This document shows positions 24,470-28,987 of a DNA stretch of 28,987 nt, in pieces. The notes beneath the pieces were generated by a model. The model was given only the letters and a program-made list of their open reading frames with translations, ran no database searches and had not been told where the DNA came from. Location of the stretch: positions 1 through 28,987 of the forward strand of contig CAYUFA010000035.1 in NCBI GenBank assembly GCA_964443845.1, written 5' to 3'. Source of the stretch: UBA9214 sp964443845 (lineage in GTDB: Bacteria > Pseudomonadota > Gammaproteobacteria > UBA9214). The position numbers were made by a program, and so were the translations under genes. How positions within the stretch are numbered: position 1 is the stretch's first letter; every line of letters begins with the position of its first letter.

Positions 24470-25056
24470 ACACTTGTCCTCCGGGTACAGAACCGGTGGT
24501 AGCGCCCTGCGGATGTGAATTGCCGCGGGCTTCCCTGCTAATCATCGGGAAAGCGCAGAAAAATGTGCGTGTTGGGTAACACACTGGGGACGTGAACCGG
24601 AGCACAGATTGGACTTGTAACGGACCGGGGAACGGCAATGTGTGCTGCAGGGCACCTTTGGAGGCCCCGTGACAACGCTGTCCACCACCGTCCGTCCGAA
24701 CGACCGCCCCACCACGGGCAGGACCGTAGCGGACCGGAAGCCGGTGCGGCATCCGCCCGGCGGGAATCACGAACCGGCTGTAAACCGGGTACAAGTCAAC
24801 ATGGATGGCCGTTTGCAGCACGCCCGGCGGCTGCGCCTGCAGTGCCTGGAACCCGGGATGAAACGGCACGGTTTCCCTGTTATTGACGGGAAATTCAATG
24901 CCCTATTCAGCCCTTGATAAAACAGGGTTTTCAGCGGGTACCGGCATGTCCGCCCCGGCCTGCTGACTTCAATACAGCCAGCCTGAAGGGAGGAACGGTC
25001 AGGAAGCCGGGAAAAAACCATTTGCAGCCGCGCGAACAAACCTATAAAACATTACA

Positions 25057-25080
25057 TTACAGGCTGAAATAAACCTGTAA
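25057..25080. promoter_or_regulatory. Inverted repeat TTACAGG / CCTGTAA
   Basis: Perfect 7-bp arms around a 10-base centre, in the AT-rich patch. The right arm also pairs with CAGG at 25085-25088. It is placed as an operator might be; TATAAA at 25043-25048 is close by. Confidence 0.4.
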
Positions 25081-25100
25081 ATATCAGGTTGTTAAGTGTA

Positions 25101-25120
25101 CAGACCGGATATCTGGTCTG
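25101..25120. promoter_or_regulatory. 20-bp near-palindrome
   Basis: CAGACCGGATATCTGGTCTG is symmetrical apart from one mismatched pair (G at position 7 against T at position 14). This size and symmetry are typical of a dimeric repressor operator. No regulator gene is next to it. Confidence 0.45.
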
Positions 25121-25213
25121 CCGGAAACACCTCCCACAGGTAATCGCGCATCCTGCCCAGCCAGGCGCACGCATTTGCCGCGGGGAACGACGCTTGTATT
25201 CAAGTGTTAGTAC

Positions 25214-25225
25214 TATTGGCCAATA
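25214..25225. promoter_or_regulatory. 12-bp palindrome TATTGGCCAATA
   Basis: Perfect palindrome 8 bases upstream of the long stem-loop. It may be an operator; no regulator is recognised. Confidence 0.35.
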
Positions 25226-25232
25226 TCAGTGG

Positions 25233-25275
25233 CGTCGGTGCTGCCGTATTGTTGATCGTGGGAACAGCACCGACG
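25233..25275. promoter_or_regulatory. Stem-loop with perfect 11-bp stem
   Basis: CGTCGGTGCTG (25233-25243) and CAGCACCGACG (25265-25275) pair perfectly around a 21-base loop. No T-run follows. Part of the left arm (TGGCGTCGGT) recurs at 25456-25465, nearer the exoprotein gene. It may be a folded mRNA leader, a small RNA or the remains of a mobile repeat. Confidence 0.5.
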
Positions 25276-25309
25276 ATCAGACGGGGTAATAGCGTGGTCA
25301 AGGCAGGTA

Positions 25310-25328
25310 CACGTGTCCTGGACAGGTG
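25310..25328. promoter_or_regulatory. 19-bp near-palindrome around TGTCC-T-GGACA
   Basis: CACGTGTCCTGGACAGGTG is symmetrical about the central T apart from one pair (G/G). It contains TGTC and GACA, but only 3 bases apart, so it is not the GlrR N10 word. Confidence 0.4.
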
Positions 25329-25500
25329 CCGCCACCCGGGCAGCTAAACCGGCAGGCGGGAATGAGTACCGGTACCGTGTGCATCACACCGGACAGACAG
25401 AACCAAAGGATATTTTCGAGATAGCGCCGGTTCAGTTTCCCGGCTGCAGTAACACTGGCGTCGGTAGTCATCCATCAGCAGGACGATAATTCTCATTCAT

Positions 25501-28500
25501 ATGAAAAACAGGCAGCCAATCACCAGGGTCCTCCTTGCACTTCTGTTTCTGGGGACGTTCTTCATCCCTACAACGGTTCCTGCACAGTTCCAGGATGGGG
25601 ATCTGGTGCCGGACGGTGTCTTGAATGCGGCCGACCTGCTGGTCATGACCAAGATCGCGGAGGGATTGATCACTCCGACACCCGACAACCTGCAGCACGG
25701 GGACCTTTACCCCCCGGGCACCGGTGACGGGGTAATAAATCTCTCCGATCTGCTGCAGCTGGTTGGACGCATTTCGCGGAACCCGCCGGTCGCGGTCGAT
25801 GATCCGGATGCTGCGTATGCGCCCACAGATACTGCGGTGACAACCTCCAACGTGCTGGCCAATGACAAACTGTTCAACAATGCCGCGATTACCGGCTTCG
25901 ACAGCAGCAGCGCCCACAGCACCGTCACGAACGTCGTTTACAACAACGATGGTACCTTCAGCTACACGCCACCTGCCGGATTCGGCGGCTCCGACACTTT
26001 CACCTATACGTTGACCGATGACCTGGGCCAGACGTCCACGGCTACTGTTACGGTCAGGGTCAACAGTCTCCCGGCAGCCAATCCGGACAGCTTCACGGTT
26101 GCGGAAAATGAAACGCTCAGTGGCAACGTGCTGCTGGACAACGGCAACGGCGCCGATAACCCCGGTGACACCCCCACGAGCGTCGCAGCGGGTTCCATCA
26201 GCGTCAGCAACGGCAGCCTGACCCTGAATACGGACGGCAGCTTCCTCTACACGCCGAACCCGAACTTCAGCGGCACGGACAGTTTCAGCTATACGCTGAC
26301 CGACAGTACTCCGGACACCTCAAACGAGGGCACGGTAACGATCACGGTGCTCCCGAACGAGACCGTGATGACCACGCAGGCGCCGGTCCTGGACGACGTC
26401 ACTGACGGTTCCAGTTATGAACTGGGCATGAAATTCCAGAGCAGCGCCGACGGATATATCAGCGCGATCCGCTTCTACAAGGCTGCCAGCGAAACCGGTG
26501 TCCACACGGGGAATATCTGGTCAGCTACCGGCACGTTGCTGGCATCGGTTACCTTCAGCGGTGAAACGGCCTCCGGCTGGCAGGAACAGGCGCTCGACAC
26601 GCCTCTCCATATCCTGTCCAACACGGTCTACGTCGTGTCGGTCAATGCCAACCAGTACTATGCCGCGACCAACAGCGGTCTCGCGACGTCCATCAGCAAC
26701 GGGAACCTGAGTTCGGTGGCCGACGGCAGCAACGGGGTATTCGGCTCCCCGGGCACCTTCCCGACCAGCTCCTACCAGAACAGTAACTACTTCCGCGATG
26801 TTGTGTTCTACAGTGGCTCCCTCCTCGTCAAGACCGGCGGCGACAACCAGAGCGGCGAGGTCTCCACCCCACTGCCAGCACCCCTGGCGGTCTGGATCCG
26901 GGATGTCAATGGCAATCCCATGGCCGGCGTACCGGTGGATTTCACCGTCACGGCCGGCGACGGTTCGGTGTCAGCCGCGAGTGTGCTAACCGACAGCAAC
27001 GGTCAGGCCGGCACCACACTGACGCTGGGCAGCTCGGCCGGTACGACTACGGTACTGGCGACAGCGACGAATGTCGGCAGTGCAACCTTCAACGCCACTG
27101 CATACCTGCCGGCGACACGACTCGTAATGACTCCGGCGAGCGCGACCACGGACATCACCAGCCCGGTCAACTACCAGGTGACGGTCGAAGACCAGCTCGG
27201 CAATACGGTTACGCACGCCACCAACCAGATCGCGCTGTCGGTCACGGGTATCGACGGCAGTTTCAGCCCTGCCGCGACACTGACCCCCGTGGACGGCGTT
27301 GCTGCGTTCAGCTTCGCACCGGCCAGCCCGGGTATGGCCACCATCGACGCAAGCACCACGGGCCTGACCGGTGCCAGCGCCACCCTGAATGTCACGAACA
27401 CGAGCATCATCACCACACAGGTCCCGGCAAACACGAATGCCAACGACGGCGTTGCCTATGAACTGGGCATGAAGTTCCAGAGCAGCGTGGCGGGCCATAT
27501 CCTGGCCATTCGCTATTACAAGTCACCCAGCGAACCCACGGTTCACAGCGAGGACCCCAACAACGCCATCCACAAGGGTCACATCTGGGATGCCACGGGC
27601 AGCCTGCTGGCCACGGCCGGATTCAATAGCGAGGCCACCGGCGGCTGGCAGGAACAGGCGCTCGACACACCGCTCGCGATCCAGCCCGGCACCACCTATA
27701 CCGTCTCGGTGAACAGCACGCAGTATTTCGCCGTCACCAACGGCGGGCTCGCGACCGCCATCACCAACGGCGCCCTGAGCTCGGTGGCCGACGGCAACAA
27801 CGGGGTATTCGCTGCCCAGGGATCCTTCCCGGCCGGTTCCTACCAGGACAGCAATTACTTCCGTGACGTGGTGTTCACAACCGCGAACATCATCGAAAAG
27901 ACCGGCGGCGACAACCAGAGCGGTGACATCTCCACCACGCTGCCGACACCCCTGGTGGTAGCGATCCGGGATGCCAGCGACAGCCCCGTGGCCGGCATTC
28001 CGGTAACGTTCAGCGTCGCGGCCGGCGGCGGGTCGGTTGCCCCCGTCAATGCGGTTACCGACAGCAACGGTCAGGCCAGCACCACATTGACACTGGGCGG
28101 CAGTGCCGGCGCCAATACGGTGGTCGCCAGTGCCCTGAATATCGGCAGCGTGACCTTCAACGAGACGGCAACCGTGCCGCCGGAACCGCCCACCCAGCTG
28201 TCACTTGCACCGGCCAGCGCGAAGACCAATGTATCGAGCCCGGTCGTTTACCACGCCACGATCCGGGACCAGTACGGAAACAAGGTGACGACCGCCACGA
28301 ATCCGGTTACGTTTTCGGTCACCGGCGTCAGCGGCAGCTTCAGTCCCTCTGCGACCGTAAACCCGGTGAACGGCGTCGCCACTGCCACTTTCACCCCGAC
28401 CACCGCGGGCCCGGCGACCATCAACGCAAATTCATCGGGTCTGAGCGGTGCCAGCAGTTCCCTTACCGTCACGGACCTGCACATCTCGATAGTCAGTGGT

Positions 28501-28987
28501 GACAATCAGTCGGGACTGGTCGGCACGGAGCTGCCCAACCCGCTGGTCGTTCGGGTAACAGACAGCTATACAGGGCAGCCCGTCGCAGGTGTAACCACTA
28601 CATTCGCAGTCTCGGCAGGCGATGGCATGCTCTACATGCAAGCCGCCGCGACCGACCCGAACGGACAGGCCAGCGCCAGGTTCATCCTCGGCACCACGGC
28701 AGGCGCCAATTCGGTAACCGTCTCGACCGCGGATGCCGGCAGTGTCGTCTTCAACGCAACGGGGACGGGCACCGGCAATACCATTACCATTATCAGCGGT
28801 AACAACCAGTCGGGTATTCCCAGCTCGACACTGGCAAATCCGCTCGTGGTCGAGGTCAGGGACAGCAACGACAATCCCCTCTCGGGCGTGACCGTCACGT
28901 TCAACCTGTTGCAGGGCACGGGCTCCTTCTCACCCTCGGTCGTCACCAACTTCCAGGGCCAGGCATCCGCGAATTTCACGCTCGGCA
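25501..28987 (+). CDS. Giant modular exported protein, 3' end beyond window
   Basis: An open frame of at least 1162 codons without a stop, running off the window. Residues 1-28 are a Sec signal peptide (basic start, leucine core, VPA cleavage site). Residues 31-92 resemble a type I dockerin with two calcium loops (DGDLVPDGVLNAAD and GDGVINLSD). Two cadherin/Big_9-like repeats follow (95-187, 190-284, with GTFSYTP..GFGGSDTFTYTLTD). Then comes a block of DUF4082-like (289-437; YELGMKFQSS, GWQEQALDTP), Big_1/invasin-like (446-535; GGDNQSG...DSNGQA) and filamin-like (540-632) domains. The same block repeats at 636-793, 802-893 and 899-990, and two more Big_1-like units follow (996-1088, 1097-end). 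Probably a secreted or surface adhesin or matrix protein; the secretion route is unknown. No good ribosome site precedes the ATG. Confidence 0.93.
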   Translation, partial: MKNRQPITRVLLALLFLGTFFIPTTVPAQFQDGDLVPDGVLNAADLLVMTKIAEGLITPTPDNLQHGDLYPPGTGDGVINLSDLLQLVGRISRNPPVAVDDPDAAYAPTDTAVTTSNVLANDKLFNNAAITGFDSSSAHSTVTNVVYNNDGTFSYTPPAGFGGSDTFTYTLTDDLGQTSTATVTVRVNSLPAANPDSFTVAENETLSGNVLLDNGNGADNPGDTPTSVAAGSISVSNGSLTLNTDGSFLYTPNPNFSGTDSFSYTLTDSTPDTSNEGTVTITVLPNETVMTTQAPVLDDVTDGSSYELGMKFQSSADGYISAIRFYKAASETGVHTGNIWSATGTLLASVTFSGETASGWQEQALDTPLHILSNTVYVVSVNANQYYAATNSGLATSISNGNLSSVADGSNGVFGSPGTFPTSSYQNSNYFRDVVFYSGSLLVKTGGDNQSGEVSTPLPAPLAVWIRDVNGNPMAGVPVDFTVTAGDGSVSAASVLTDSNGQAGTTLTLGSSAGTTTVLATATNVGSATFNATAYLPATRLVMTPASATTDITSPVNYQVTVEDQLGNTVTHATNQIALSVTGIDGSFSPAATLTPVDGVAAFSFAPASPGMATIDASTTGLTGASATLNVTNTSIITTQVPANTNANDGVAYELGMKFQSSVAGHILAIRYYKSPSEPTVHSEDPNNAIHKGHIWDATGSLLATAGFNSEATGGWQEQALDTPLAIQPGTTYTVSVNSTQYFAVTNGGLATAITNGALSSVADGNNGVFAAQGSFPAGSYQDSNYFRDVVFTTANIIEKTGGDNQSGDISTTLPTPLVVAIRDASDSPVAGIPVTFSVAAGGGSVAPVNAVTDSNGQASTTLTLGGSAGANTVVASALNIGSVTFNETATVPPEPPTQLSLAPASAKTNVSSPVVYHATIRDQYGNKVTTATNPVTFSVTGVSGSFSPSATVNPVNGVATATFTPTTAGPATINANSSGLSGASSSLTVTDLHISIVSGDNQSGLVGTELPNPLVVRVTDSYTGQPVAGVTTTFAVSAGDGMLYMQAAATDPNGQASARFILGTTAGANSVTVSTADAGSVVFNATGTGTGNTITIISGNNQSGIPSSTLANPLVVEVRDSNDNPLSGVTVTFNLLQGTGSFSPSVVTNFQGQASANFTLG
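26365..28470 (+). repeat. Duplicated DUF4082-Big_1-filamin block
   Basis: The coding block 26365-27396 is repeated at 27406-28470 with the same order of three domains. Long stretches are nearly the same, for example the codons for SSVADGxNGVF, YQxSNYFRDVVF and KTGGDNQSG. A gain of about ten residues (EDPNNAIHKG region, about 684-693) marks the second DUF4082 unit. This is an internal tandem duplication of about 1 kb. Confidence 0.85.

Larger units (their letters stand above)
24470..25500. other. 1-kb gene-free region rich in inverted repeats
   Basis: No convincing gene on either strand; the short open frames present lack ribosome sites and family features. The part at 25030-25100 is AT-rich against a GC-rich background and probably carries promoters. 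Five dyads are listed separately between 25057 and 25328. At the right end, GATAAT (25485-25490) is 10 bases before the ATG of the giant exoprotein, which has no good ribosome site (AGGA is 16 bases away). Confidence 0.6.

Noticed and set aside
24540..24640. Sigma-54 promoter for the 839-residue lipoprotein
   Set aside because: Searched for by analogy with its paralogue; TGCGCACATTTTTCTGC-like sequence near 24560 lacks the GG and the right spacing.
25230..25244. TGGCGTCGGTGCTGC as a sigma-54 promoter
   Set aside because: Has GG-N10-GC spacing but deviates at AC and at the first T of TTGC, and it is better explained as the left arm of the stem-loop.
25089..25289. Open frame of 66 codons in the 1-kb gene-free region
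   Set aside because: No ribosome site and no family-like sequence, and it crosses the dyads and the 11-bp stem-loop.
25378..25395. TGTG-N10-GACA, one mismatch from a GlrR operator
   Set aside because: No sigma-54 promoter follows it before the ATG at 25501, so a single near-match is not enough.
26986..27498. Open frame of 170 codons on the minus strand within the giant exoprotein
   Set aside because: Antisense to a continuous open frame with clear domains.

Overview
The window is GC-rich chromosomal DNA, very probably from a free-living gammaproteobacterium. The inference rests on a general-secretion (type II) pseudopilin operon, a rubredoxin / thiD-thiE-hemL block and a QseE-QseG-QseF (GlrK-GlrR) three-gene operon. 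No rRNA, tRNA, CRISPR array, transposase or phage gene was found. A sulfur-oxidising Chromatiales-like host would fit, but that is a guess.

Layout. Bases 1-109 hold an 18-bp tandem repeat. From 160 to 7682 the minus strand carries, in transcription order, gspG-H-I-J-K-L-M-N, a PilZ-like protein and a YkgJ-type zinc/iron-cluster protein. Most gsp genes overlap by 1-28 bp; the one real gap, between gspK and gspL, holds a hairpin and a possible promoter. gspC, D, E and F are not here. At 7879-8781 lie a DUF5063 protein and a 57-residue rubredoxin (minus strand), divergent from thiD-thiE-hemL and a DedA/PAP2/LssY membrane protein (plus strand, to 13740).

The most interesting part is 13762-19457, all on the minus strand: glrK-qseG-glrR, then a 495-residue lipoprotein, then a 132-residue stand-alone receiver. 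The lipoprotein has a textbook sigma-54 promoter (GG-N10-GC, TGGCAC/TTGC). Upstream of it is an exact match to the enterobacterial GlrR operator (TGTC-N10-GACA). The receiver is a close paralogue of the receiver domain of GlrR itself. Together these suggest a local circuit in which GlrR drives a surface lipoprotein and a possible phosphate-competing receiver, instead of (or besides) the GlmY small RNA of enteric bacteria.

From 19790 to 21946 (plus strand) come a 17-codon leader ORF, a family-2 glycosyltransferase and a flippase-like membrane protein. On the minus strand at 21950-24469 is a second, longer paralogue of the lipoprotein, with four Ig-like repeats inserted before the same C-terminal fibronectin-type domain. 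A 1-kb gene-free stretch rich in inverted repeats follows. At 25501 a very large exported protein begins (dockerin-like, cadherin-like, DUF4082, Big_1 and filamin-like modules) that runs off the end of the window. Two modular lipoproteins, a modular giant exoprotein and a type II secretion operon in one neighbourhood point to cell-surface and secreted functions, but a direct working link is inference.
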